This document shows, piece after piece, positions 17,155 through 25,252 of a stretch of DNA of 45,699 bases. Location of the stretch: NCBI GenBank assembly GCA_017441765.1, contig JAFRVK010000022.1:1-45699 (forward strand), read 5' to 3'. A model generated the notes under the pieces. That model ran no database searches. It saw only the letters and a program-made list of their open reading frames with translations, and was not told where the DNA came from. Each line of letters begins with the position of its first letter. Positions within the stretch are counted from its first letter, which is position 1. Made by a program: the position numbers and the translations under genes. This DNA is from Erysipelotrichaceae bacterium (GTDB taxonomy: Bacteria; Bacillota_I; Bacilli_A; Erysipelotrichales; Erysipelotrichaceae).

Positions 17155-18472
17155 GCAGAAATGGATCGATTATGCCTTAAGCAAAGGCTTCGACAGTTTT
17201 GAGATCTACCAGAACAATCTCGAAGAAAAGAATATTACCTATTATCAACGTGAGATGGAAAGTTATGTGAAGTCTCATGTCCTGGGAATAGCATTGCGCG
17301 GACTGTATCAGGGCAAGATGGCATCTATCTCTACAGAGGACGGTTCTGATGAGAATATGGAAAAACTCATCGCGACCATGATCGAGCAGGCACAGGCTAC
17401 AACATCTTCGGATAGCGGTGTCATCCTTGAACCGATGACGACGGAGGAAGCAACGAAAGAAAACCGTTTCATCAGACCGGATGCATCTTCGATCGACAAG
17501 ACATTCAAGGAAATCGAAGACAAATTCTATGCATATGATGAACGCGTCTTCCAGGTGACCGATCTCTTCTATACGGAACAGGCTTCCGTCCGGGAGATCA
17601 GCAATTCCCGCGAGATGCATGTCAAGGATGCTTCGCAGGTTCAGGCGGTCATCGCCGGTGTGGCAGTCAAAGAAGGCGATGAAATCAAGAATTCTTTCAA
17701 TGTTGAACTGCTGTATGATGTGAATGAATTCGATACGGATGCTTTCGTCAAGAAAGCGGCTGATAAAGCTCTGAACAAGCTTCATGCGACCAGTATCCCT
17801 AGCGGTACGTATCCTGTCGTCATTGAAAAGGATGCTATGACTTCGTTGTTTACGGCGTTTTCAGGCATCTTCTCGGGTGATCTGATCGGCAAAGGCATCT
17901 CGCCATTGAAAGATAAACTGAACGAAAAGATTTTCGCTGACAATATCACTGTCATCGACGATCCGAAGAATACCGATGCCTTGGTTATCTGCAACTACGA
18001 TGATGAAGGTTATCCGACTTCCAGAAAGACATTGGTCGATCAGGGCGTGTTCAAAGTGATGCTTCACAGTACAAGTTCTGCGATGCGCATGCAGATGGAG
18101 AGCACAGGCAACGGCTTTAAGCAGGGCTATGACTCTCCGGTAGGCGTACGTCCGAAAAACTGCTGCATCGTTCCAGGTGAAAAGTCGTTCGATGAACTGC
18201 TGGAAGAAATGAATGAAGGACTGGTCATCGAAGGATTCCAGGGTCTGCATGCGGGCATCAATATGGCCAGCACCAATTTCTCTTTGCAATGCAGTGGCTA
18301 TTACGTCAAAGACGGCAAGAGAGATAAGAGTGTCACACTGATTACAGCAGCAGCAAATTTCCTGGAACTGATGAAGGATGCCAAGGCAGTAGGCAACGAT
18401 CTCGAATGGAAAACAGAGACGATTGCCTGTCCGAGCATTCTGTTCAAGGGAATCGCCATCAGCGGAGAATAA
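17147..18472 (+). CDS. tldE: TldE/PmbA family protein, partner of TldD
   Basis: Non-catalytic partner of TldD, 441 residues. It shares the fold but, as in TldE proteins, has no HExxxH. Typical features are YYQREMESYVKSHVLGIALRG near the N-terminus, IPSGTYPVVIEKDAMTSLFTAF, and GFQGLHAGINMASTNFSLQCSGYYVKDG. GGAGG in the last tldD codons serves ATG 17147, and the overlap suggests equal output of the two subunits. No modified-peptide precursor gene was found next to the pair, so its substrate here is open. Confidence 0.92.
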   Translation: MNKQKWIDYALSKGFDSFEIYQNNLEEKNITYYQREMESYVKSHVLGIALRGLYQGKMASISTEDGSDENMEKLIATMIEQAQATTSSDSGVILEPMTTEEATKENRFIRPDASSIDKTFKEIEDKFYAYDERVFQVTDLFYTEQASVREISNSREMHVKDASQVQAVIAGVAVKEGDEIKNSFNVELLYDVNEFDTDAFVKKAADKALNKLHATSIPSGTYPVVIEKDAMTSLFTAFSGIFSGDLIGKGISPLKDKLNEKIFADNITVIDDPKNTDALVICNYDDEGYPTSRKTLVDQGVFKVMLHSTSSAMRMQMESTGNGFKQGYDSPVGVRPKNCCIVPGEKSFDELLEEMNEGLVIEGFQGLHAGINMASTNFSLQCSGYYVKDGKRDKSVTLITAAANFLELMKDAKAVGNDLEWKTETIACPSILFKGIAISGE

Positions 18473-18493
18473 TCATTTCTTAAACGCAGCAAG

Positions 18494-18520
18494 AAGCCAT
18501 GGAAACATGGCTTTTTCTTT
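18494..18520 (+). terminator. Terminator after tldE
   Basis: Stem AAGCCATG / CATGGCTT with a GAAA tetraloop, then TTTCTTTCG. Confidence 0.85.
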
Positions 18521-18553
18521 CGTTTTCATAGATAATACTGTTAAGGAAAAATC

Positions 18554-19054
18554 ATGAGTATCATTATTAAACAAGCGGAAACGGAAGAGGAAAGAAAAGG
18601 AAAAGCCTATGTGCACTGGAGATCCTGGCACGAAGCTTATTCCGATATCGTGGATCAGTCCTATCTGGACAAACTGACTCTTGAGAAATGTGAAGAGATC
18701 GCTTTGAAGTTTCCCGACAACCTCCTGATCGCAAAAGACGATGACAGGGTTATCGGTTTTGTGAGCTACGGAGATTGCCGTGATGAGGATCTTTCCGATA
18801 CAGGTGAAGTCTATGCGATCTATGTCCTTCAGGAATACTACGGAAAAGGGATCGGAAACAGCCTGATGAAAGAAGCCATGGATCAGCTGAAGCATCATTC
18901 CACGATTGCGGTCTGGGTGCTGAAAGACAATGAAAGAGCCATCCGTTTCTATGAACATCAGGGTTTTCATTCCGATGGGAAAGAAAGCATCCATAAACTG
19001 GGCTCGCCTGTCGCTGTCATACGGATGATCAGGAGGAAAGAAGATGTTTTTTAG
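18554..19054 (+). CDS. GNAT family N-acetyltransferase
   Basis: 166-residue acyltransferase with motif A VYAIYVLQEYYGKGIGNSLM (the Q/Y-x-x-G-K-G-I-G core) and the C-terminal WVLKDNERAIRFYEHQGF block. The N-terminal WRSWHEAYSDIV segment is common in ribosomal-protein- or small-molecule-acetylating GNATs, but the substrate cannot be told. A GATAAT box at 18531-18536 would start the mRNA about 11 nt before the ATG, at the AAGGA ribosome site. It overlaps the next small gene by 11 nt. Confidence 0.87.
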   Translation: MSIIIKQAETEEERKGKAYVHWRSWHEAYSDIVDQSYLDKLTLEKCEEIALKFPDNLLIAKDDDRVIGFVSYGDCRDEDLSDTGEVYAIYVLQEYYGKGIGNSLMKEAMDQLKHHSTIAVWVLKDNERAIRFYEHQGFHSDGKESIHKLGSPVAVIRMIRRKEDVF

Positions 19055-19259
19055 AAAAAAGAAAGAAACGCAGCATTACGATGCAACAGTAGTCGAACCT
19101 GTCATCCGTGCCAGCATCTGCACAGGGGAACAGGTTGCAGGCTTCAGAGACCGGAAGACAGGACATTTCACGGAAGTGATGCTGATAAGAAACAGTAATG
19201 ATCTTGAATCATTCAGGAAGAAATACGGAATCGAAACAGAGATCAGGAAGATTTACTAG
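19044..19259 (+). CDS. Small conserved protein (SICTGEQVAGF motif)
   Basis: 71 residues, strongly basic N-terminus MFFRKKK, then VVEPVIRASICTGEQVAGFRD and EVMLIRNSNDLESFRKKYGI. I recall short proteins of this kind as common in Clostridia and relatives without a proven function; some carry enzyme names that the length cannot support. AGGAGG lies before ATG 19044, inside the preceding GNAT gene, so the two are coupled. One cysteine is present. No membrane segment. Confidence 0.75.
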   Translation: MFFRKKKETQHYDATVVEPVIRASICTGEQVAGFRDRKTGHFTEVMLIRNSNDLESFRKKYGIETEIRKIY

Positions 19260-19272
19260 AGGGAGAATATGT

Positions 19273-20853
19273 ATGAAGACACTATTTAAGAATGGAACGA
19301 TCTATGACGGTACAGGCGATAAACCGTATCAGGGAGATGTGCTGATTGAAAACGACAGAATCATCGCTGTCGGAGAGATCGAAGAAAAAGCGGATGAGAT
19401 CATCGACATCGGCGGCTTAAGCATCTGTCCGGGACTGATCGATGCCCATTCGCATAATGATTTCTTCTATGACCGTGAAGATGCCAAGAAATTCTACAGA
19501 CCTTTCATCGAACAGGGCATCACGACGCAGATCACCGGCAACTGCAGTTTCTCGCCATTTGGAATGGATAAAGATACGCCATATCAGGACAAGATCGGCG
19601 GAGGTCTCTTCCAGTCTCTGCATCCGGGTTCTTTTGCGGATTTCAAGAAACGTGCCAAAGGCAATCTTTATGTCAACATGGCACCGCTGGTCGGCAACGG
19701 TTCCGTACGCGCAGGCATGACCGGCTATGATCCGACACCTTATACTTCTGAGCAGATCGAGGAAGAACTAACTCATGTAAGAGAAGCCATGGAAGGGGGA
19801 GCGTTAGGCGGTTCCTTTGGCTTCATGTATGAGCCGAACCGTTACAGCAAGCCTGAGGAGCTTTACGCATTCGCCAAGACGATCGCTTACTATGATGGCA
19901 TCGTGACCGTCCATCCGAGAGCCTGTTCCATCGTTTCTGCGGACTATCCGCTCTTCACAAAGAAATCACATCTGGAAATGGGTCTGGATGAAGTCATCGA
20001 TATCATGAAACAGTCCGGCTGCCGTATGGAATACAGCCATCTCATTTTTACCGGAGCCAGAAGCTGGAAGCTGCTCGATGTCATGCTGAAGAAGTTCCAT
20101 GATACGAGAAAAGAAGGCTATGAGATCGCATTCGACAACTACGTCTTCCATTACGGAGCTTCGGTTATCACCCTGGTCTTCCCGGAATGGTATGCGGCTT
20201 TATCCAAAGAAGAAGCCGCGAAGCCGATCAACCGCTTCAAGCTTTCGCTGACCATTCTGATGTACCGCAAGGTCCTTGGCATCGACTGGGATGACATGGT
20301 CGTGGCATATATCTCCGATGAACACCGCGAATACGAAGGCAAGACCGTGCTGGTGGCTGCTGAGGAAGAAGGTCTGTCTCCTTTGGATATGTATCTCAAG
20401 CTGGTAGAACTGTCCAACCGTCAGGGCAGCATCTATTTGGGCAAGTACTACAATGACGAGATCGTTCATCGTCTGATGGAAGATGAATTGTCCGTCTTCA
20501 TGACCGATGCCTGGGTCGAGGACAAAGGTCTGCAGAATATCGCTGCCTTCCAGACGTTCCCGCAGTTCTTTCTCCTGGCAAAACGCTACAATATTCCGAT
20601 CGAAAAGATCGTCCGGAAAATGACCGGTGCAACCGTGGATCGTTATCATATTTCTGAAAGAGGTTATCTCAAAGCAGGATACAAAGCTGATCTGACGATC
20701 CTGGATCTGGATCATCTCAAGGTCGATGAAAGCGTTCCTGACTTCAAGCCGGAAGGGATCGTCCATGTCTATATCAACGGCAAGCCTGTTTTGAAAGATG
20801 GAAACTATATCAGCAGCAAAGCAGGGGAACTGGTCCTGAGAAAAGATAAATAA
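19273..20853 (+). CDS. Amidohydrolase, N-acyl-D-amino-acid deacylase-like
   Basis: 526-residue metal-dependent hydrolase of the D-aminoacylase/dihydroorotase type. The metal-binding HSH motif is at 59-61 (PGLIDAHSHND), preceded by the small beta-domain (FKNGTIYDGTGDKPY). ITGNCSFSPFGM matches the GNC(G/S)FSP block of N-acyl-D-amino-acid deacylases; VTVHPRACS and RMEYSHLIF follow, and the C-terminal MTGATVDRYHISERGYLKAGYKADLTILD closes the barrel. The likely reaction is removal of an acyl group from a D-amino acid, but the substrate is inferred. Start at ATG 19273 follows GAGGGAG; a reading from 19198 would overlap the previous gene heavily. Confidence 0.85.
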   Translation: MKTLFKNGTIYDGTGDKPYQGDVLIENDRIIAVGEIEEKADEIIDIGGLSICPGLIDAHSHNDFFYDREDAKKFYRPFIEQGITTQITGNCSFSPFGMDKDTPYQDKIGGGLFQSLHPGSFADFKKRAKGNLYVNMAPLVGNGSVRAGMTGYDPTPYTSEQIEEELTHVREAMEGGALGGSFGFMYEPNRYSKPEELYAFAKTIAYYDGIVTVHPRACSIVSADYPLFTKKSHLEMGLDEVIDIMKQSGCRMEYSHLIFTGARSWKLLDVMLKKFHDTRKEGYEIAFDNYVFHYGASVITLVFPEWYAALSKEEAAKPINRFKLSLTILMYRKVLGIDWDDMVVAYISDEHREYEGKTVLVAAEEEGLSPLDMYLKLVELSNRQGSIYLGKYYNDEIVHRLMEDELSVFMTDAWVEDKGLQNIAAFQTFPQFFLLAKRYNIPIEKIVRKMTGATVDRYHISERGYLKAGYKADLTILDLDHLKVDESVPDFKPEGIVHVYINGKPVLKDGNYISSKAGELVLRKDK

Positions 20854-20882
20854 CAGTGTCATAGACATCAATAACCATATAT

Positions 20883-20905
20883 AAAAGAGCTGAAAAGCTC
20901 TTTTC
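20883..20905 (+). terminator. Terminator after amidohydrolase
   Basis: Stem AAAAGAGCT / AGCTCTTTT with a GAAA loop, 30 nt after the stop codon. Confidence 0.8.
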
Positions 20906-20914
20906 ATCATAAAA

Positions 20915-20949
20915 CTGTTATAAACTGTTGACATCTGTTATAAACTGTT
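20915..20949 (+). repeat. Four CTGTT repeats phased at exactly 10 bp (candidate operator)
   Basis: CTGTT begins at 20915, 20925, 20935 and 20945, three of the four inside AAACTGTTATA-like units. The array covers the -35 box and the whole spacer of the promoter of the GntR gene just downstream. One-turn spacing puts all four on the same DNA face, which fits autorepression by the GntR protein. Confidence 0.75.
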
Positions 20950-20956
20950 ATATAGT
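20928..20956 (+). promoter_or_regulatory. Promoter of the GntR-ABC operon
   Basis: TTGACA, 17-nt spacer, TATAGT; near consensus, and the best promoter in the window. Predicted start about 20963, leader about 30 nt. Confidence 0.85.
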
Positions 20957-20992
20957 GTTTATATCGAATACTGCAGAAATCGAGGAATGACT

Positions 20993-21367
20993 ATGAGAAT
21001 CATTATCAACACTTCATCGATGGTTCCGATCTATGAGCAGATCATGGATCAGATCAAAAAGATGGTCATCAGTAAAGAATTGAAAAACGGAGACAATCTG
21101 CCTTCGGTCAGGGCTCTGGCAGCAGAATTAAAAATATCTGCATTGACCGTCAAGAAAGCCTATGACCTTTTGGAAGAGGAAGGCTATATTGCTACCGTCC
21201 ATGGAAAGGGCAGCTACGTCAAGAATGCCGACCCCGAAATGATGGCGGAACAGCGCTATCGCCAGATCGAAGAAGAGATGGCACTCATAGTACAGAAAGC
21301 AAGATCATACGGTCTGGAAGATGAAGAGATCATTCAGCTTCTGGATCTGATCCTGGAGGATAAATAA
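20993..21367 (+). CDS. GntR family transcriptional regulator (YtrA type)
   Basis: 124-residue one-domain regulator: a winged helix-turn-helix (IYEQIMDQIKKMVISKELKNGD, then LPSVRALAAELKISALTVKKAYDLLEEEGYI) and a short dimerising helix, with no ligand-binding domain. This small form belongs to the YtrA subfamily, which typically controls its own operon with ABC transporters and reacts to cell-envelope antibiotics. ATG 20993 is preferred over 20987 because GAGG then lies 7 nt upstream. It overlaps nothing and sits 1 nt before the ABC ATPase gene. Confidence 0.92.
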   Translation: MRIIINTSSMVPIYEQIMDQIKKMVISKELKNGDNLPSVRALAAELKISALTVKKAYDLLEEEGYIATVHGKGSYVKNADPEMMAEQRYRQIEEEMALIVQKARSYGLEDEEIIQLLDLILEDK

Positions 21368-21368
21368 A

Positions 21369-22220
21369 ATGTTGAAAGTAAAAGAACTGAAAAAGACGTA
21401 TCCGGGTTTTGAACTGTCCTGCGATATGGAAGTGCCTGCCGGCAGGATCACCGGTCTGATCGGCCAGAATGGCGCAGGGAAGAGCACTTTATTTAAAACC
21501 GTATTACAGCTTTGCTACCCGGATAGCGGTAATATCGAACTGTTCGGGAAAGATCTGAAAGAGATCACCGAAAAAGACAAACAGGATATCGGCGTGGTAC
21601 TGGCAGAATCGCAGTTTTCTTCCTATATCACAATCGAAGATGTGATTAAAATTATGAAGTGTTTCTATGAAGCATTCAACGAAGAAGACTTCCGTAACAA
21701 GTGTGCACAATTCCAGCTGGATACGCATAAGAAGATCAAAGAACTTTCCACCGGAATGAAAGCCAAACTGAATGTCCTTCTGGCCTTGTCGCATAAAGCC
21801 AAGATTCTTCTTCTGGATGAACCTACGGTAGGTCTGGATGTGCTCGCAAGAGATGATATCTTGGCCATGATTAGGGAATACATGGTTGAAGATGAAGAAC
21901 GGGCTGCCCTGATCAGTTCGCATATCTCTACCGATCTGGAAACGCTTTGCGATGATTTCTATATGATTCATGATGGTAAGATCATTCTTCACGAAGAAAC
22001 GGATCGTCTCTTAAGCGATTATGCGATCATCAAGGTTTCCGAAGAAGAATATGAAAAACTGGATAAGAAATATCTGCTGAAGGTCAAAAAAGAAGCCTTC
22101 GGTTATCGTTGTCTGAGCGACCAGCGGGAATTCTATATGGACAACTATCCGCGGCTGGTCATAGAAAGAAGCGGCATCGACGAGCTGATCGAACTGATGC
22201 TGAGAGGTGAATCAATATGA
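21369..22220 (+). CDS. ABC transporter ATP-binding protein
   Basis: 283 residues. Walker A GQNGAGKST at 32-40, an atypical signature LSTGMKAKL (126-134) and Walker B ILLLDE at 146-151 followed by the D-loop PTVGLD. The C-terminal about 70 residues form the extra domain of YtrB/BcrA-like exporters. With the permease encoded next (4-nt overlap) and the GntR gene before, it forms an exporter of the type linked to envelope stress or antimicrobial peptides. The substrate is unknown. Confidence 0.92.
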   Translation: MLKVKELKKTYPGFELSCDMEVPAGRITGLIGQNGAGKSTLFKTVLQLCYPDSGNIELFGKDLKEITEKDKQDIGVVLAESQFSSYITIEDVIKIMKCFYEAFNEEDFRNKCAQFQLDTHKKIKELSTGMKAKLNVLLALSHKAKILLLDEPTVGLDVLARDDILAMIREYMVEDEERAALISSHISTDLETLCDDFYMIHDGKIILHEETDRLLSDYAIIKVSEEEYEKLDKKYLLKVKKEAFGYRCLSDQREFYMDNYPRLVIERSGIDELIELMLRGESI

Positions 22221-22867
22221 AAGGCTTATTCATGAAAGATTTTCTGATTCTCAAGAATCAGAGCAAGACTCTTTTGATGATCTTTGCGATCGGTATCGTC
22301 ATGTCACTGACCTTCGAACCGGCATCCCTGGTCTTCTATATCGGTATGCTTGGCTGTCTGCTGGCATTAGGTACGATCTCCTATGATGAGGCGGACCACG
22401 GCTATGCGTTTCTCTTCAGCTTGCCCATCAACCGCAAGAGCTACGTGATCGAAAAGTATCTTTTCATCCTGGGATCGACTGTCGTCTTTCTGGCGATGTC
22501 CCTGGTCATCTGCGGGATCATGACGGTTATGGGCATCTATGACAGACAGAATCTCCTGGAAGAACTGCCATCCATGCTGCTGGCACTGCTGATGATCATC
22601 ATCGTGGTTTGCGATATCACGATCCCGTTAAGGCTCAAATACGGCAGCGAGAAGTCACGCATCTATCTGTATCTGCTTTCTGCCTTATGCGGAGTCGCAG
22701 GTTTTGTAGGCTCAAAACTGTTCCCATCGATGGGTGCGAAATTCGTCGCAGGGATCGAACAGACGCCTGTTATACTCATTGTTGGCGTTATCATCGTCTT
22801 TGCGATCGTATCTACATTCATTTCCGTGAAAGTCTGTGAAAAGATCATTGCAGCGAAACAGTTCTGA
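22217..22867 (+). CDS. ABC-2 type transporter permease
   Basis: 216 residues with about six hydrophobic segments (for example around LLMIFAIGIVMSL, LVFYIGMLGCLLALGTI, YLFILGSTVVFLAMSLVI, MLLALLMIIIVV, YLLSALCGVAGFVG and VILIVGVIIVFAIVS). The YDEADHGYAFLFSLPINRKSYVIEKYLF segment after the second helix is typical of the small ABC-2 permeases that pair with YtrB-like ATPases. The start overlaps the ATPase stop as ATGA, so the two are translationally coupled. Confidence 0.88.
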   Translation: MKGLFMKDFLILKNQSKTLLMIFAIGIVMSLTFEPASLVFYIGMLGCLLALGTISYDEADHGYAFLFSLPINRKSYVIEKYLFILGSTVVFLAMSLVICGIMTVMGIYDRQNLLEELPSMLLALLMIIIVVCDITIPLRLKYGSEKSRIYLYLLSALCGVAGFVGSKLFPSMGAKFVAGIEQTPVILIVGVIIVFAIVSTFISVKVCEKIIAAKQF

Positions 22868-22869
22868 AT

Positions 22870-23364
22870 ATGTATAAAGAAGAAGTCCGACATCCCATTC
22901 CGCCGGTTTATGACGAAAACGCGAGGATCCTCATTCTGGGCAGTTTTCCTTCCGTAAAATCAAGGGAAGTCGGCTTTTTCTATGGCCATCCCCGAAACCG
23001 TTTCTGGTCGGTCCTTTCTGCTGTTTTGAATGAACCGTTGCCTCAGACAATCGAAGAAAAGAAAACATTCCTTCTTCAAAATCATATCGCCGTATGGGAC
23101 GTGATCGGAGAGTGTAAAATCAGAGGTTCCTCGGATTCCTCGATCGAAGACGTGAAGATCAATGACCTCAGTGCGATCCTTGAAAAAGCGGATATCCGGC
23201 AGATTTTCGTCAATGGGAGGACCGCAGAAAAAATGTACGAACGCTATGCCGAAGATCTCTATCAAAGAAAAGTGATCGCTTTGCCTTCCACGAGTCCGGC
23301 GAACGCTGCCTGGAATATGGAACGTTTGATCGATCGGTGGATGATCATCAGGGATTCTCTCTGA
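22870..23364 (+). CDS. Hypoxanthine/uracil-DNA glycosylase (family 6-like)
   Basis: 164-residue DNA repair glycosylase of the uracil-DNA glycosylase superfamily. The N-terminal ILGSFPSVKSREVGFFYGHPRNRFW block and the C-terminal LPSTSPANA motif match the deoxyinosine (hypoxanthine) glycosylase group, which removes deaminated adenine. It begins 2 nt after the permease stop with no evident ribosome site, so it is probably read as the last gene of the GntR-ABC unit, though its function is unrelated. A terminator follows. Confidence 0.85.
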   Translation: MYKEEVRHPIPPVYDENARILILGSFPSVKSREVGFFYGHPRNRFWSVLSAVLNEPLPQTIEEKKTFLLQNHIAVWDVIGECKIRGSSDSSIEDVKINDLSAILEKADIRQIFVNGRTAEKMYERYAEDLYQRKVIALPSTSPANAAWNMERLIDRWMIIRDSL

Positions 23365-23385
23365 TCCGTATCTGAAACTGTCAGC

Positions 23386-23408
23386 AGGATGCGTTATCGC
23401 ATCCTTTC
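23386..23408 (+). terminator. Terminator after the DNA glycosylase
   Basis: Stem AGGATGCG / CGCATCCT with a TTAT loop, then TTCTTG. The next gene's -10 box begins a few bases later. Confidence 0.75.
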
Positions 23409-23411
23409 TTG

Positions 23412-23420
23412 TGTCATAAT
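23412..23420 (+). promoter_or_regulatory. Extended -10 promoter with predicted leaderless start
   Basis: TGTCATAAT; 7 nt after its last base is the A of ATG 23427. No Shine-Dalgarno sequence lies between. No good -35. Confidence 0.55.
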
Positions 23421-23426
23421 AGTGTC

Positions 23427-23921
23427 ATGAAAGAAAAAGAAACAAAAGTCACAAAGTATTATAATGTCCTGTTTCCGATATGGATGCTGATGTGGTATCC
23501 GCTTCTGTTTATCATCCTGATTCCCGCGAATTATCTGATGGATACTTTCGTATTGTCTTTCTCGCTGACGGATGAACAGATGAGAAAACCTTTCCGTAGG
23601 AAATACACCTGGAAGATCTGCCTGATGGGTTTCCTGGCAGACTTCATCGGTTCGGCATTTCTGTTTGCTATCATCATGCTGACAGATGGGAATTATGATC
23701 TGGTCAATGCCATCTGCTATGATCCTTTCAATAATATCCTTGCCTTCCTAATCATCATGGTTGCGATGCTGCTTTCAGCTGTCTTCATCTATTTCGGTGA
23801 TCTGTGGATCCTGAAGAAAGCCGGTCTCGATGATACGCAAGCCAAACGGTCCGCTCTGTTTCTGGCGATCCTGACTGCACCGTATCTGTTCCTGTTTCCA
23901 ACCAAACTGATATATCAATAA
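23427..23921 (+). CDS. Uncharacterised membrane protein, four predicted helices
   Basis: Not recognised. 164 residues from ATG 23427 (an in-frame TTG at 23409 lies inside the terminator region and is rejected). Hydrophobic stretches are near VLFPIWMLMWYPLLFIILIPANYL, MGFLADFIGSAFLFAIIML, ILAFLIIMVAMLLSAVFIY and ALFLAILTAPYLFLFP, with a basic loop PFRRKYTW. The second and third helices flank a cytoplasm/exterior loop with NYDLVNAICYDPFNN. The stop TAA overlaps the ATG of the TrmD-HD gene (TAATG), implying joint translation and possibly related function. Confidence 0.7.
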   Translation: MKEKETKVTKYYNVLFPIWMLMWYPLLFIILIPANYLMDTFVLSFSLTDEQMRKPFRRKYTWKICLMGFLADFIGSAFLFAIIMLTDGNYDLVNAICYDPFNNILAFLIIMVAMLLSAVFIYFGDLWILKKAGLDDTQAKRSALFLAILTAPYLFLFPTKLIYQ

Positions 23922-25228
23922 TGAAGATCCGTATCCTCAGCATCTGTCCCGAACAGTTTGATTCATTTCTGAAGACGCCTCTGATTTCCCGAAACATGGC
24001 TTCGGGTCTTTTGGATCTAAAGGTCATCGATATCCGTGATTATGCGGAAGGGAGTTTCCGTAAAGTCGATGATTCGCCTTATGGCGGAGGACCGGGCATG
24101 GTCATGCGCTGTCAGCTGGTACTGGATGCACTGAAGGATGTCAGAAGCGAATCAAGTCGCACGATCATCCTGAGCCCGATCGGTCAGCCATTCAGACAGG
24201 AAGATGCGCATCGCCTTTCCATGGAAGAAGAACTGATTCTGATCTGCGGTCATTACGAAGGCATGGATGCGCGGATCTATCAATATGCGGATGAATTGAT
24301 CTCGATCGGTGACTACATTCTTACCGGAGGCGAACTTCCGTCAATGGCAATCACGGATGCAGTCATGCGCCTGGTGGACGGTTCGATGAAAAAAGAGAGT
24401 ACGGAAGAAGAATCTTTCGAAGAAGGCCTGCTGGAGTATCCCCAATATACCAGGCCTGCCGATCTGGATGGAGACAAAGTCCCGGAGATCCTGCTTTCAG
24501 GCGATCATGAAGCGATCCGCAAATGGCGCCATGATCAGGCGCTGGAACTGACGAAAGAGAGACGTCCGGATCTGATCCGCAAAAATAAGCTGCTGCTGGT
24601 AGATGAAGAACTGAAAGAGTATATCGAGGAAGAAGTATTGCCTTGCTACAGAGAATACGAAGATGGGCATGGCATAGACCATATCCGTAAAGTCATCCGC
24701 AACAGTATGGAACTGATCAGCGATCTGGATGTGGATGTATCAATAGTTTACTGTGTTGCCGCTTACCATGATATCGGCATACGCTACGGACGTGATGATC
24801 ACGAAACGACCTCGGCAAAATGGCTCTATGAGGACAGGAAACTGGAACGCTGGTTTACAAAGGAACAGAAGATCCTCATGAAAGAAGCGATCGAAGATCA
24901 TCGCGCTTCCCGAAAGGAGAAACCGCGTTCCATTTATGGCTGTATCATTGCGGAAGCGGATCGGGATGTCGATCCGGAAACAGTCATCGAGCGATGCGTT
25001 TCTTATGCGTTAAGCAGGCATCCGGAAGAAACGGAGGAAGAAGCCTGTTCCCGTATCCTTCGGCACATTCAGGAGAAATACGGAGAAGAAGGTTATCTTA
25101 AGTTGTGGATGCCTAGTAAAAAGAACGAAGAAGGTCTCGCCACATTGCGCCGATGGCTGAAAAACGGTGAAATCATTCCTAAGGTCCGCAGGCATTTAGA
25201 GAAAAGAAACAGGGAATCTGTATTATGA
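23921..25228 (+). CDS. trmD: TrmD tRNA (guanine-N1)-methyltransferase fused to a C-terminal HD-domain phosphohydrolase
   Basis: 435 residues against about 240 for normal TrmD. Residues 1-220 are TrmD, which makes m1G37 next to the anticodon: SPYGGGPGMVM (52-62), the SAM-knot motifs CGHYEGMDAR (109-118) and SIGDYILTGGELP (128-140), then YPQYTRPADLDGDKVPEILLSGDHEAIRKWR (173-203) with the catalytic Asp region. From about 225 an HD domain follows: H254 in GIDHIRKV, H283-D284 in AAYHDIGIR, H327 in EDHRAS and D347 in EADRDVD. The joint lies in the linker KNKLLLVDEELKEY. The gene is away from the usual rpsP-rimM-trmD-rplS cluster and overlaps the upstream membrane-protein gene. Confidence 0.9.
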   Translation: MKIRILSICPEQFDSFLKTPLISRNMASGLLDLKVIDIRDYAEGSFRKVDDSPYGGGPGMVMRCQLVLDALKDVRSESSRTIILSPIGQPFRQEDAHRLSMEEELILICGHYEGMDARIYQYADELISIGDYILTGGELPSMAITDAVMRLVDGSMKKESTEEESFEEGLLEYPQYTRPADLDGDKVPEILLSGDHEAIRKWRHDQALELTKERRPDLIRKNKLLLVDEELKEYIEEEVLPCYREYEDGHGIDHIRKVIRNSMELISDLDVDVSIVYCVAAYHDIGIRYGRDDHETTSAKWLYEDRKLERWFTKEQKILMKEAIEDHRASRKEKPRSIYGCIIAEADRDVDPETVIERCVSYALSRHPEETEEEACSRILRHIQEKYGEEGYLKLWMPSKKNEEGLATLRRWLKNGEIIPKVRRHLEKRNRESVL

Positions 25229-25252
25229 TAGAAGAAAGAGGAGTAGTACGAG

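Noticed and set aside
20911..20956. CRISPR-like array
   Set aside because: Repeats are only about 10 bp with no spacers; they fit an operator over a promoter.
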